A DNA stretch of 64,000 nucleotides from an uncultured Lachnospiraceae bacterium (lineage in GTDB: Bacteria > Bacillota_A > Clostridia > TANB77 > CAG-508), in the NCBI GenBank assembly GCA_947165105.1, contig CAMUZC010000002.1, forward strand, positions 5,912 to 69,911, given 5' to 3'. The notes below the pieces were generated by a model, which saw only the letters and a list, made by a program, of their open reading frames with translations, was not told where the DNA came from and did no database searches. The position numbers and the translations under genes were made by a program. Below, in pieces: positions 42,896 through 54,651 of the stretch (positions are counted from its first letter, which is position 1; every line of letters begins with the position of its first letter).

Positions 42896-44113
42896 TTAAC
42901 ATTTTAACTAAATAGGAATTGCTATACTAGGTGCCTATAAAGCATATAATGTAATCTAATTAGCCGCAGTAACACATCTATAAATATAACTATATTCCTA
43001 TAAATACGTATCAACACTTGCATATGCTATACTAGATAAATTAATTCCAACTATAGGAACATCAGTAGCTTTTATACCAGATACTGTAATTGCCTATGTA
43101 TATGGACCACTACCACTCCAAGAAGTAGTTGCTGTTGTATTATATACTCTTGAGTCAGCATTTGCACAATAAGCAGCAGTAGTGGCATACCCAGCACTAC
43201 CAGAATGAATAGCATGCGCTGCTGTACCGCTTAAAGCTCCAACAAAGGTAGTTGCGTTTAAAGTACCATTAGTAATATAGACTGCTGAATGAGAATAAGT
43301 TCTTGTACTACTCGCTTGGGCAGGAGCTCCAATAACATATAGTTTACTAGTTGAATTTGTTGATCCAGCTGTATTTAAAGTATTAGTATTTACAGATGTA
43401 TATTCAAAACTTGATAAAGAAGTAACTCTACCATATTGATCAATTGTGATACTAGGAATTGCTACTTTATTTCCATTTGCACCATTAACTGCGGCTGTCG
43501 GCCCTGCTGAACTAGCAGTTGAGCAAGCTGTTAAATAAAGAGTTCCACTAGCAGAGATTGCTCCACCATCTGCAGTTCCACCAGAAGTAGTGGTTAAACC
43601 TGCCCCGGCGGTTATTTCTGTTATCGTGCCAGTATTAGTTGTATAAGCAGTTGTATCAAGAGTCCAAGTGTTAGCCGCGGTTTTTTTTAATAGACCAGTT
43701 GTTCCAGTTAAAGCTTCAATTGCTTTAAGGTCATCTGCGCCACTTACTAGGTTTAATGGAACCGTACCGCTGGATAAAGTTCCTATAGTTGTAATATTAG
43801 TACTTCCTGTCCAAGTAGAAAGTTTAGTATTTTCAACATTACCCAAACCAATATTTGCAGCAGTAATATTAACTTGACCAGTTCGATAAGAAGATTCACT
43901 ACTTCCTTTTACTCCAGTCACACTATTATTATCAGAACCCCAATAAACACTAGATCCATTGGATTTTAAAACATATCCATTAGTGCCGGCAGTATAAGTA
44001 GCTCCGCCGGAGGTGCTAGGAGCTTTAATTGTAGTAATTTGAATTGTATTGGCAAAAGTATCACCAATTAATCTAGTAGCACCATTCACTATTAAATCTT
44101 TTAATTGTGCCAT
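42896..44113 (-). CDS. Tail-fibre protein (TAG-recoded)
   Basis: 405 aa. Repeat-rich, Thr/Ser/Gly-rich; shares the GVKGSSESSYRTGQVNI and IGLGNVENT repeat with the 800-aa fibre. Five TAG codons in the last 75 codons would truncate it in the standard code. RBS AAAGGAGAAC. Confidence 0.8.
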
Positions 44114-44140
44114 TTAAGTTCTCCTTTCAATTATTTTTTG

Positions 44141-44205
44141 TGGAACCTGTCGTTACCAAATTTTTACTATTTAAAAGTTAAATTTTTGGTAACGGCAGGT
44201 TTCCC
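44141..44205. repeat. Dispersed inverted repeat, copy 4
   Basis: About 65 bp; arms GGAACCTGTCGTTACCAAA and its near-complement, the most diverged copy (CGTTACC in place of CGGTTACC). Lies inside the fibre operon between two genes. Confidence 0.85.
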
Positions 44206-44206
44206 A

Positions 44207-44776
44207 TTAATATTCATAAAAATTATTATTTTCTATAACATTTAATTTATTTAAAGATGCTATAGGAAAATTTTCCCATGTATTATCTGTTGTTAATTGT
44301 CCCTATTTATTAATAGATATTTTATTAGTAGTTTCAGTAATCTCACGTAAACTTAAATGATATATTTTAGCAGTTACACCAGTCCCAGAACTGCCAGTCC
44401 ACTAATTTAAAATTCGTAATCTGATAAAAGCAGTTTTATTACCACTTGAAGTATTCTAATTTAAATTTATTGTACCACGTATTCTTTGTTTAGTTTTTGC
44501 AGTATTTCCAGTAGATATTTGATAAATACAACTAGAATTACTACCAGTTGTTTTATCTTGTGCATATCGTTCTATTCCTAGATAAAAAGTATTTCCTGCA
44601 TCACTTTCATAAATAATATCATATTCAAAAGTATGAGTACAATCTGCAATTGGTATATACTATTCTGTAGCAGTTGGCCAAATATATCCAGTAAATAAGA
44701 GATGATCCCCTTCTAATATTATAGAAGTACCGTTGAGTTTTACTGAACCTAATCCTTGTAATAATTCTTTACTCAT
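44207..44776 (-). CDS. Fibre-associated beta-sandwich protein (TAG-recoded)
   Basis: 189 aa, four TAG codons. Beta-rich, carbohydrate-binding-module-like (HTFEYDIIYESDAGNTFYLGIERYA); starts inside the stop of the LamG protein gene, so coupled. Its stop lies just after repeat copy 4. Confidence 0.6.
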
Positions 44777-46524
44777 ATTTCCACCAACTCTCTACTATAT
44801 ATATTTCCATTATTATCAATAGTAGCACTTATATGATATAATTCCAAAATTTGTTCAGAAGTAAGAGCAGTAGCATAAATACGAAAATCAGATAAAAAAG
44901 CTTCAATACAAGCATAAGAATTACTTGTTCCATCTTTAAAAATCCGCAATGCGGTAGGAGAGGATAGCCCAGTATTTATAGCTACAGTTGTTGAACTTTC
45001 TAAAATTCCATCAAAAAATCTTTTAACAGTGTTTCCATCATATAATAAAGTTAGCATATGCCATTCTCCATTTAAACCAGTTGTAGAAGAACAATTTGCT
45101 GCCTATCGTGCCCCATTAACAAATAATCCACCTCTAAAAAATCCAGTATTATTAATACATATTTCATACCATTGACGATTAACTGTACTATCTACAATCA
45201 TATGATATCCTCCAGTAGGAGAGGTATTTGTTGATTTAAACCAAATATTTAAGGTTATTGCTTCATTATTAAAATATAAATTTGGAGTAGTAATATAATT
45301 ATTTATACCACTATCAGTATACATAGAATAACTATTTCTTGGAGTATTATTATCAATAGTTAAAGTCCCAGAAATAGTCCCATCATTATTATATCCAGAA
45401 GAATCATAAATAATATTATTATCAGCATTGTCTTTCCATGGAGTTGCAATTGAACCTTTTTCTAATTTCCAAGCACCAATATGCATATTACGAGTTCCAT
45501 TAGCACTAGGATATGAATTATATATATTAAACCAAGCATTAGCTGCTCCATTGCCAGACGCTTGAGTAGATGTAATTGTAAAAGTTTTAACTAAATAATC
45601 AGCATGGTAATTATTTGTCCCCTATGGAGTAAAGTAAGTTGGCCCTGCCCAATTAAATAAAGTAACTGAACCACCACCCCAATACACCCAAACTCCAGTC
45701 TCAGCTGCTGTTTTTACAGAATGATAAATATCTACGTCCCATAGCTATAACGTATAAGTTTGATTAGCTTCTAAATTTTCTGTCATAGCAAATTGGTAGG
45801 CGTTATATGCAGCTGCATTAAAACTTTTTGGTATTGTATATAATAAATTAGAATTAAATTCATCTAATTTATAATGCAATACTAATCCTTTAGCAATTTC
45901 TTCAATTTCTTTATCTGAAAGACAATGATTATAAATGCGCACATCATTTAATGAACAAGCAGGATGATAATTCGCAGCATCACTACTTAAATTCCAATTA
46001 AAAATTGAAATTTTACTTTCTTCAGCATTATTAGTATATGACTAAGTTTTTTCAACCTTTCCATCAACCCATAACTAAAATTGTTCTTTAGTATGATTAT
46101 AAGTTAATGCTAAATGATGCCAAGTATCTTTTATATTAGTAGTTCCATAATAAGTATGATATGTTCTACTACTTCCATTACCAGTACTGCAACAAATTCT
46201 ATAATCATCAGTAGATATTTGCTTTACTGTAATCCCAAAACCTTTCTTAGTTGAAGCATTATGATTAGATATTAATCCATTAGCAGTATCTCCAACTGTA
46301 GCAGTAACTTTTGCCCAACAGCACATAGATAAATCTTTATCTAATAAAATATTTTCATTAGAAATTATTCTACCATTAGTTTTTACAGTTTCACGAGTAT
46401 AACACTTTCCAATTTTTCCATTATTATCTATGGTAATGTTTGAAGTATTATTAATAAAAGTTAAGTTACTTAACCCCTAATTATGTAAATCTCCATTTAA
46501 AGGAAGCCATACCTATAAGCTCAT
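44773..46524 (-). CDS. LamG/concanavalin-like tail protein (TAG-recoded)
   Basis: 583 aa. Two LamG-type lectin domains, each with WHHLALTYN or WHMLTLLYDG followed by VDGK/FDGI and DVRIYNHCLS or DFRIYATALT, plus a middle beta domain. Binds glycans or cell-surface polymers, a typical adhesin. TAG codons scattered (first at codon 4). RBS AAGGAGG. Confidence 0.8.
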
Positions 46525-46539
46525 AGATATACCTCCTTA

Positions 46540-48942
46540 TTAAACAAATACAAAATCAAGTGCATTTGTAGTTTCATTATATTGTAAAATAACTTTTTCA
46601 GCAACTTTATAACTAGTGGCATTCATCTAACCAGAAGTAGTAGTAAGATAAACTCCTGTGTCAGCAATTCCCTCAAGCGCTTGCGCAGTTGATGTAGGGG
46701 TTGTAGTAACTGCTGTAATAAATGCTTTAGAAGTATCACCTAAAGTTATATTCTATTTTGTATCAGTATTAGTAACTGTTTCTGTTCCAGTTGTATAAGC
46801 AGTAACATGTCCATAAGTATCAAAGGTTAAACCAGTAACATATTTACGGCCATTCGCTATTAAATTAGTAACAGATGATGTATCAGCATGACTAATAGTT
46901 CTAGTCCCTGATGTAGTAATAGCAGAATTATCAGTATCTAAACTAATGCCTCCACCAGCTTTTAAAGTAATAGATGTTACAGTACCAGTATTATTAGTTT
47001 TACTAGCGGCCAAATCATATGCTGCTTTAACAGCTGCTGGGGTTGCCGCGATATTAGTAGCAGAATTGTTAGTAGCAGAAGATAAAGAAACATTTAATGT
47101 GTCACTATCCATACTTAAACCAGTTCCAATCATAATGCCACCTTTAGTAGTGCTGGAAGCGGTTGGTAAAGAATAAGTCCCTCCTGGGGTTGCCCAAGTT
47201 CCTTTATTTGTTAAAAATGTAGTAGTAGAAGTTCCAAAAGTAATACTTGAACTAGTTACTTCATTACTAGAATTTGTAATTACTAAACGATTACCATTGG
47301 CAATAGTCGCAGTTGTTGTAATTGTTCCTCTAGAATTAATATTACCATGGATATGGTTTGCTAAAGCATAGTTAGTTGCTAACCCTAAAGGCTCCCATTT
47401 ATTTTCAGCCCAAATAAACTCTTCGCCACTATCTTTAACTAAAACAACATTGCCATTAGTGGCAGTAACACTAGATCCACTAACTAATGTTATTGGATTA
47501 GTCGTAGTATTTGCAGTTGTACTAATAGGAGTTGTTGTAACGCCTAAAAAGTCAACTGCTTTAGTAAGATTTAAATCTGCTAATTCAATTGTGGTATCTG
47601 TAGCTCCATTATAGGTTTTATCTCCTATTGTTAATAATCCATTTACCTATGAGGCAATACCATCTAATGCTCCAACAAAGGTAGTAGCGGTTAGCTCACC
47701 ATCAGTAGCAAAAACTTTTGTATTAGAATAAGTAACTGGATTTGTTCCCTAAGAGACAGCCCCAATAACATACATTTTACTAGTACTATTATTAGCTCCC
47801 GCGGTATTTCTAGTATTACTATCCTATTGAGTAAAAGTTCCAGTTGTTCCATCTACACAAGTATATGTAAAAGTAGTACCAGAACGAGTAATTGATTTTA
47901 TTGCTTTATCTACCCCTAAAGTAGTTTGAATGGCAGCAGTATTAGTAGTTCCAGTACCGCCATGCTCTATTCCTAAAACTCCAGAAACTGGTATATTTAG
48001 TTGATCAGAAGTTCCATCAAAAGTAGCATTTGTAGTAGATGCTAGATTTACTTGTAATTTTCTAGCATTTAATAAGCCGCCTACTCGTAAAGCACTGGCT
48101 GGTCTTCGGTGATAAGTAGTAGTAGTGGTTCCTCCACCAACATATTGAGTAATTACATAATCATTTGCTGTTAAATTTGAATTACCAGTATCTAAAGCAT
48201 TAATTAAATCATTAGCAGCATCTTTTAAGTTACCTTTCCCAGTGCCGCCTCTTGATACTGCTAAAATTCCATCAGTAATTTTACTAGCATTAAGATTAGG
48301 AATATCAGCAGCAACAAGTGCTCTAAAACTTGGGGCTACCGCACTCCCACTGCTTGGGCCAGCTAATACTGTATTAGCATTTTGATTTGAAAAACCAATA
48401 GTATAAGAACCAGAAGTCGTTAAAGCAGTATCACTTCCTCCTGTTAAAGGAGAAGAAGTTTTTATTGTAATACTAGTAACTGTACCATTATTGGCTGCGG
48501 CTAAATCATACGCTGCTTTTACTGCTGCTGGGGTTGCGGCAACATTCTAACTATTGCTATTAGTAGCTGATGAAAGAGAAACTATTCCAGTGGTAGTAGT
48601 AGTTGCGACTGGTACCTCGGTTAGTAATGACCAAGGAATACTACCTGTAGTTAATGTACCAACTTTATTAATAGCAGTAGAACCTTGCCAGGTTGATAAA
48701 GCTGTATTTTCAACATTACCCAAACCAATATTACTTTTTGTAATATTTACCTGTCCTGTGCGATAGTTAGTTTCACTATTTCCTTTTACCCCGGTAACGC
48801 CTCCATTACCCGCGGTAATGGCATAACTAGCAGTACCTGTTAAAAGACCATATATTTTCCAGATTTGAGTTGGGGATCCTAATGCATACTCTTGAGAAGT
48901 AGAGCCAGGCACTAAGTTAGCTTTAAATGTCAAATTAGACAC
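46540..48942 (-). CDS. Large repetitive tail-fibre protein (TAG-recoded)
   Basis: 800 aa, many repeats: NVAATPAAVKAAYDLAA occurs twice, and GVTGVKGNSETNYRTGQVN matches the 405-aa fibre. Thr/Ser/Gly/Asn-rich. N-terminus MSNLTFKANLVPGSTSQEYALGS probably attaches to the tail. Read as standard code it breaks into short pieces. Confidence 0.85.
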
Positions 48943-48991
48943 TATTCCTCAATCTCCTTTCTATTTATTTTTAAAAAGAAGAACAAGTTAG

Positions 48992-50920
48992 TTATTTCTT
49001 CTTCTACCAACTTATTCTTAACTAATTTGCAATTTCATTTCTTAATTTTATTAATTCATCAGTAGGATTTAATAAAGCTGCAATATCTAAATAAGCAAGA
49101 GCTTTTATTAAATCTTTCTAATAATAATAACTTAATCCAGCAATATGATAAACAAAATAATTATTTATATCATGAACATTACACCAATTGGCAGGTCCGC
49201 ATAATTTCATAGCATCTTCACATAATAAACCAGCACTTCTAAAATCTTTCATATTATATAATAACTATGCTGCATCTAAATAATTATCTGTAAATGAAGG
49301 CATAAATAATCTACCTTCTCTAAAATAAGCTAATGCTTTTGGAATATTATTCTAATGAGTATATGCTTTTGCTGCACCTGCATAACAACGAGCTTTTTCA
49401 AAATTCTATAAAGTATTTTCATTTTGAATTAACCAAATGTAATGCTCTTGTGCTTTATCCCATTTTTCTTCAATTTCATATTCAATAGCTAATTGAAGTC
49501 TCATAATATAATCATTAGGACATTCTTTTAAATCTTCTTCACATAATTCAACATAATTTTTTTGTTTAGTTTTATCAGGATAATGCCAAACTGCAATATC
49601 AATAGGAGTACTAGTTTCAACATAAAACTATTTAATTCCCATTTTATTCACTAATGCTTCATGAACTATATTTTCCCAATGATCCCAATATTTACTATGA
49701 ATACGATATTCTTTAATCGTTCTAATAATAACATCATTTTCATCTACATCTCTATGATAGTCATACATTCCTCTATCAAATAAAGGAGACCATTTTGATT
49801 TTACTTTTTTACTCCAACCTTTTTCTTTAATAACTTCATCAAGGTCAACCATAAAAAACATAACAGTTTCTTTTGGGATTAAAGTCATACTAGCATCTCT
49901 AGCTTTATCATATCGCCAAGGTTTTATAATCTGCTATTTAATAATTAAATTAGGATATTCTTTTTGTTTTTCTTGTAATTTTTCCCAAGTTCCATCAGTA
50001 GAACCTGTATCCAAAAGACAAACGTAATCAGCTTCACCAAAGCTATTTAACCATTTATCAACATTATTTACTTCATTTTTACAAATACCATAAACTGATA
50101 AAATAACTTTTTCATGTACTTTATCCCAATTAATTGTTGTTTTACAAATATCTTCTACCATTGATTTGCCTTGCGCATAAAAATATTCACTATAATGCTC
50201 ATTAGGATTTTTTAACCAAAATGTCCAAGGCTTACGTCCTACATAATGAATAAATTGACAATTCTTTTTTAAATCTTCAACCTAATCTTCTTGAACATAA
50301 GGTGCGAATACATTGTAATATTTATTTAAATGTAACTCTTTCTATTCAGGCCATTTATCATAATAAAAATTTAACATTTCCTAATCAGCAACAACATAAT
50401 CAGGATATTTCTCTTTTGGAAAATTCATAGCAAAGTTTAATATATCTTCAAATAATTCATGAGAAGGTTCAATCACTAAAAATCCACTATTAAAATGTGG
50501 CCAGCCTTGCCAAAGTCCAAAATATTCTCCATCAAGAGCTGCTGTCATATGAGGTTTTTCAAATAATTTATCTGGATTTTTAAGAAACATTAAATCAGCA
50601 TCAAGAAAAATTATTTTATCATATTGTGTCTAATCATATATTCTAAATTTAGTCCAGCAATCATACCAAGTAGTAGCGATTCCTGGATGTATTTTCATAT
50701 TATGCTCATGAATATCATTTGTTACTGAAATAGGCTCTACTACTTCATAAGAAACACCTAATTCTTTAATAAACTCTAATGTAGAAGCAGAAACTTTATC
50801 AGTAACTAATACGTGTAAAGGATATTTTGATTTTACTCGTTTTAAACTTTCAACTAATAAAGCAATCCCATAAGCATAACTATCATTAGTTAATAAAGAT
50901 ATATATGCATAATTCTTCAT
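48992..50920 (-). CDS. Bifunctional glycosyltransferase, GT8-like + GT2-like + TPR (TAG-recoded)
   Basis: 642 aa. Residues ~1-245: GT8/glycogenin-like with IIFLDADLMFLKNP (DxD metal site) and GEYFGLWQGWPHFNSGF. Residues ~255-420: GT2-like with VYGICKNEVNNVDKWL, LLDTGSTDGTWEKL and FFMVDLDEV. Residues ~445-640: TPR-like helical repeats (ALAYFREG, ALAYLDIAALLNP). TAG codons join four fragments in one frame. Placed inside the fibre operon, it probably glycosylates fibre or virion proteins, or host polymers. Confidence 0.85.
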
Positions 50921-50978
50921 ATTTATCTCCTTTATCTCTATATATTTGATTTTATTTTATCATAAAAAATTATAATTA

Positions 50979-52046
50979 TCAAGAAATGGTTACATTTCCA
51001 CTAGCATCAATTTCAAAATGAAATGTCATAGTATCATCATCGCCATTAGGAAATGTTAAATAAAAAGTTGCAGTTCCACTAGTAGGTTTTGCTAATGTAA
51101 TTCCTTTTACATAATAATCGCCATCAGCATAAGTAGAAGCATAAGAAGCAGCTATAGCAGTAGCAGGTATATAACCAGCAGTAATAGTATTAGTTAAAGA
51201 AGTCGCTGCACGAGTTGCACGTAAAGATACTTTAATATTATTATTATCAGTATCACTATTTACTAATTCAATATTACTACTATTATTTGTAAAATTAATT
51301 TTTCCTCCACTAAAACTAGAAGTAGTAGTTGCAGCAGGTATATAGATAGTTGCATCCTCGGTTTTATTAGGAGTGACAATTACAGTATTACCATTAGTTG
51401 TACTAAATACATTTGCATAACCAGCAGTTGTATTAGAATATTTAGTTTGAATAATCCCATCTGAAACGGAGCCAGTCCGAGTAAAATAATAAGGAGTTGA
51501 ATCTTCTGAAATAGCCATTGTACAAGTGCCACTTATAGTTACTGTTGGAGTAGTAGTAATAGTTCCACTTGATGATATGTTTGCTTTTGTCCCTAATGAC
51601 ATAGGATTAATAGTTATAGTTCTATTATTAGGATAATAGCCTGCTCCTATAGTTATAGTCTATTCAGTAGTTGGCTAAGAAGTGATAGCAGAAGTAGATA
51701 ATGTACTCTAAGGAATAGATACTTCTCCTGTAACTGTCACTGTTCCTGCAATAGCCTAAGAATTTGTTACATATCCATTAGTAGTTACAGATGGTTTAAT
51801 ATTTATACTTCCTACTGATTTAACTATATATCCACTTGCTGTTGCTGAATTATATATAGTAGGAACAGCTGTAATAGTTGTAGCAGGAGTTACTACTTGA
51901 CCACTCTAAACATTAAAATTTAATTCAATATCTTTATCAACAAAAGTATTTTCTGTATTTAAAATCAATTGATTATTATATTGATTACTAATTGTAAAAG
52001 TTTTTGAAAATAAATTATTAAAAACTGGTAATGTAATATTTGACAA
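50979..52046 (-). CDS. Virion surface/tail protein (TAG-recoded)
   Basis: 355 aa from TTG 52046 (GGGGTG upstream). Thr/Ser/Ile-rich beta protein with degenerate repeats (TTITAVPTIYNSATASGY), and a C-terminal FHFEIDASGNVTIS end. Several TAG codons in the first 150 codons. Confidence 0.7.
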
Positions 52047-52051
52047 TTATA

Positions 52052-52897
52052 TCACCCCTGTCCCCAAGATGCAGCCCCAGTATAAACAGGTACATTTACA
52101 TCAGCAGAGCCATCAAATGAAAATTCATTATTAGCACCAAATGTAAGGGTATGAATTGATGGAGTAATATTTACAGTAGTTGCAGTTCCGTTTGACGGAG
52201 TAATAACAAAACTATTTGTGCCACCATTAAAAGTATATGTTGTATCAGTAAAAACTGCATTAGCAGGAACAGAAGTTTCAATTGTAAAACCACTGTCTTT
52301 AATAGCTTTACCGGTTGTTCCAGTAAATGTAGCAATATGCCCTGCTGTTGAAGTAGCCGGACCTACAACTGCTCCATCAATATTGGTTTGGATTACTGCC
52401 CAATGTGCATTATTAGCAGAAGATCCCCCAGTAATACAATAAATAGTATCTCCAATTTCGCATATCTATCCAGCATATACTCCAGCAGTTCCTACCTTAT
52501 AAGTCCAACCAACTTTATGTACCGCAGGTAATTGATTATTATTATTAACTACTCCTTTAAATACCATAGCATCTGTAACATTTAAACTAATTGTTGAAGT
52601 AGTATTATCGCCTTTAGTAATAGTAAGAGTATCATTATCAAAAGAGATATCTTTAATATATGTACTAGCAATAGATTGACCATATGGAGTATCTTGAGTA
52701 ATATAATTATCATTTTCTGCTTTTAGTGCTCCCCAGGCATTAACCGCCATACGAGTTCCAGTTGAGCCACCTTCACCAGCAGTATCTATATAAAAAAGAC
52801 CTTTTATTGCATCAAAATACATATAACCTTTTGTATAAGTTGCTGGTAAAGCTGTAGTTCCACTATCAATATTATTAAATATTTTAAATAGTGCCAT
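52052..52897 (-). CDS. Tail-fibre protein, first gene of operon (one TAG)
   Basis: 281 aa. MALFKIFNNIDSGTTALP start, then beta-rich fibre with VFKGVVNNNNQLPAVHKVGWTYKVG, a motif I recognise from fibre-like proteins of gut phages. One TAG at about codon 145. RBS AAAGGAG. Confidence 0.75.
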
Positions 52898-52925
52898 TAA
52901 AATACTCCTTTCTATTTAAAATAAA

Positions 52926-52956
52926 AAATGGAGAAATCGCAAGATGCAATTTCTCC
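52926..52956 (-). terminator. Terminator-like hairpin 2 in fibre operon leader
   Basis: GGAGAAATTGC / GCGATTTCTCC stem, then ATTTTTTAT on the minus strand. Confidence 0.7.
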
Positions 52957-52959
52957 TAT

Positions 52960-52995
52960 ATAACAAAAATAAGCAGTCTCATAGTAAGAGACTGC
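52960..52995 (-). terminator. Terminator-like hairpin 1 in fibre operon leader
   Basis: GCAGTCTC / GAGACTGC stem, then TTATTTTTGTT on the minus strand. Confidence 0.7.
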
Positions 52996-53099
52996 AATAA
53001 AAATTAATCATTTATTTAGAAAGGTGAAACGTATCTTACTATTTCATATATAATAAAAATTTAAATTAATTAATTAATAAAATTTGCCCTTTAAGAATC

Positions 53100-53173
53100 G
53101 TGCGGTTACCATTTTTCTTCCATTTTTAATATAGACTGTTTATAAACAAAATAGCAAAAAATTGGTAAGCGCA
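53100..53173. repeat. Dispersed inverted repeat, copy 5
   Basis: About 74 bp; GTGCGGTTACCATTTTTC ... AATTGGTAAGCGCAG. Reverse-oriented relative to copy 1, same inner variants. Just upstream of the 53205 promoter. Confidence 0.85.
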
Positions 53174-53204
53174 GTCCTCTATTTCTAAATAAAAAATTTT
53201 TATA

Positions 53205-53233
53205 TTGAAAATATTAAAAAAATATGATATAAT
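53205..53233 (+). promoter_or_regulatory. Promoter
   Basis: TTGAAA, 17 bases, TATAAT. Confidence 0.85.
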
Positions 53234-53276
53234 TAATTATAAAAGATAAAAAAATAATAAAAAGGAGATTTTTATT

Positions 53277-53459
53277 ATGTGGTATGGATATCGTGTTAAT
53301 GACCAGCAAGATTGGGTTAAAATGAAAGATTTTAATTCTTTAGAAGAATATAATGCTTATATCTCAAAACATAAAGTTAGCACTTCAATGTGTTGCAATT
53401 TTGAAGTAGATTTAAGAGGAAAAGCTTTAATCACATGGCCAATGAATCAAAATCATTAA
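53277..53459 (+). CDS. Hypothetical small protein
   Basis: 60 aa, RBS AAAGGAGA, first gene of a plus-strand operon. Aromatic-rich N-terminus; not recognised. Overlaps the next gene by 25 bases. Confidence 0.55.
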   Translation: MWYGYRVNDQQDWVKMKDFNSLEEYNAYISKHKVSTSMCCNFEVDLRGKALITWPMNQNH

Positions 53460-53620
53460 TTCAAATCGCTATTGGTTTTGTCTCTAATGGAGGAGATGCC
53501 AATGAAAAATTAAGAACTTTTCAATTAAATTATCCTAAACGAAAAATTATAGGAGTTTCAGTTTCTCCTGTTGAACCTCATGGATATTTTATGACTATTA
53601 CATATGAAATAAATTTATAA
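53435..53620 (+). CDS. Hypothetical small protein
   Basis: 61 aa, beta-like (KRKIIGVSVSPVEPHGYFMTITYEI). Not recognised; coupled to the previous gene by overlap. Confidence 0.5.
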   Translation: MANESKSLIQIAIGFVSNGGDANEKLRTFQLNYPKRKIIGVSVSPVEPHGYFMTITYEINL

Positions 53621-53639
53621 AGAAAGAAGTTGATATAAT

Positions 53640-54398
53640 ATGAGTGTTTTTGCTTGTGCAGATTTACACGGTTGTAAATGGGCTTGGGATGCTATTAAAG
53701 ATTTTCTCAAACCAGAAGATAAGTTATATTTTTTAGGTGACGCAGCAGACCGTGGTCCTGATGGCTGGGTTATTATGAAAGAACTATTAGCCGACCCTCG
53801 TGTAACCTATATTAAAGGTAATCATGAGGATTTAATGATTAAAGCAGTAGGTAAATGTAATCCTACAACTTTTCATCCTAATGATTTCTTTTGGGACAAA
53901 TATATAGAACTCTGGTTTGCTAATGGTGGTTCAGCAACATATGAATCTTTTCGAGCTGACCCTGATAGATTTAAAGTTATTGAACAAGTAAAAAATCTTC
54001 CTTTTGTTGCAGCTTATCATAATACTTCAAATGAAACAGTATATCTTTTACATGCCGGATGTAATGCTAATGATATTGATAATCTTACAGAAAGAAATGC
54101 CATTTGGGATAGAACTCATTATATGTTGAATGATTGGGATGGCCGGCCTAATGAAGTAATTGTTCATGGGCATACTCCTATTCCTATTATGGTAGAAGAC
54201 CAAGATAAAATTGCTACTGCTTTTTCTAATTCATATCAACATACTGATATAATTGAACCAGGAGCTTATTGGTATGCAAAAGGGCATAAAGTAAATATTG
54301 ATTGTGGAGCTGTTTTTACAGGAGTTATGGTTATGATTAATTTAGATACATGGGATGAAGAAATCTTTTATCAGGAGGCAGAAAATGAGAAAAGTTGA
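53640..54398 (+). CDS. Ser/Thr-phosphatase-like metallophosphoesterase
   Basis: 252 aa. ADLHGCKWAW, GDAADRGPDG, KGNHED, LLHAG and HGHTPI are the metal ligands in order, closest to PrpE/ApaH/lambda-phosphatase-type enzymes. May act on phosphoproteins or nucleotide caps. Confidence 0.85.
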   Translation: MSVFACADLHGCKWAWDAIKDFLKPEDKLYFLGDAADRGPDGWVIMKELLADPRVTYIKGNHEDLMIKAVGKCNPTTFHPNDFFWDKYIELWFANGGSATYESFRADPDRFKVIEQVKNLPFVAAYHNTSNETVYLLHAGCNANDIDNLTERNAIWDRTHYMLNDWDGRPNEVIVHGHTPIPIMVEDQDKIATAFSNSYQHTDIIEPGAYWYAKGHKVNIDCGAVFTGVMVMINLDTWDEEIFYQEAENEKS

Positions 54399-54651
54399 AT
54401 ATCATAATTTTTATTGTATGAATTGTGGGCAGAAAACTTTTTCTTTGCCTCGTCCGGTTAGTCATAAATACAGTAAGCATCATAGAAAAGCACTTTGGTG
54501 CCCTTATTGTAAAATTATGGTAAATTGTATTGAATGTAAAAACGATAGTGAAGTATATGATTTTAAAGAAAAATTTTATGCTGGAGAATATAAAGAAGAA
54601 GCAAAAGTTTCTATTGATTATCTTAAAAAGCAGGAGTTGATTTTTACATGA
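54385..54651 (+). CDS. Zinc-ribbon protein
   Basis: 88 aa from ATG 54385 (AGGAGG upstream). CMNCGQKT...CPYCKIMVNCIEC, two or three CxxC pairs. Overlaps both neighbours. Unknown role. Confidence 0.6.
   Translation: MRKVEYHNFYCMNCGQKTFSLPRPVSHKYSKHHRKALWCPYCKIMVNCIECKNDSEVYDFKEKFYAGEYKEEAKVSIDYLKKQELIFT

Larger units (their letters stand above)
52898..53099 (-). other. Leader of the fibre operon with tandem hairpins
   Basis: About 200 bases without a gene. On the minus strand two hairpins followed by T-runs lie in tandem (52973-52995 and 52930-52956), directly before the first fibre gene. No vegetative-type promoter seen on the minus strand; an A/T-rich TATTATATAT box near 53050 is possible. 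Confidence 0.5.

Noticed and set aside
42119..49000. Plus-strand frames opposite the fibre operon (Pro/Val-rich)
   Set aside because: They mirror Gly/Thr-rich fibre genes on the minus strand, which have correct starts, overlaps and ribosome-binding sites.
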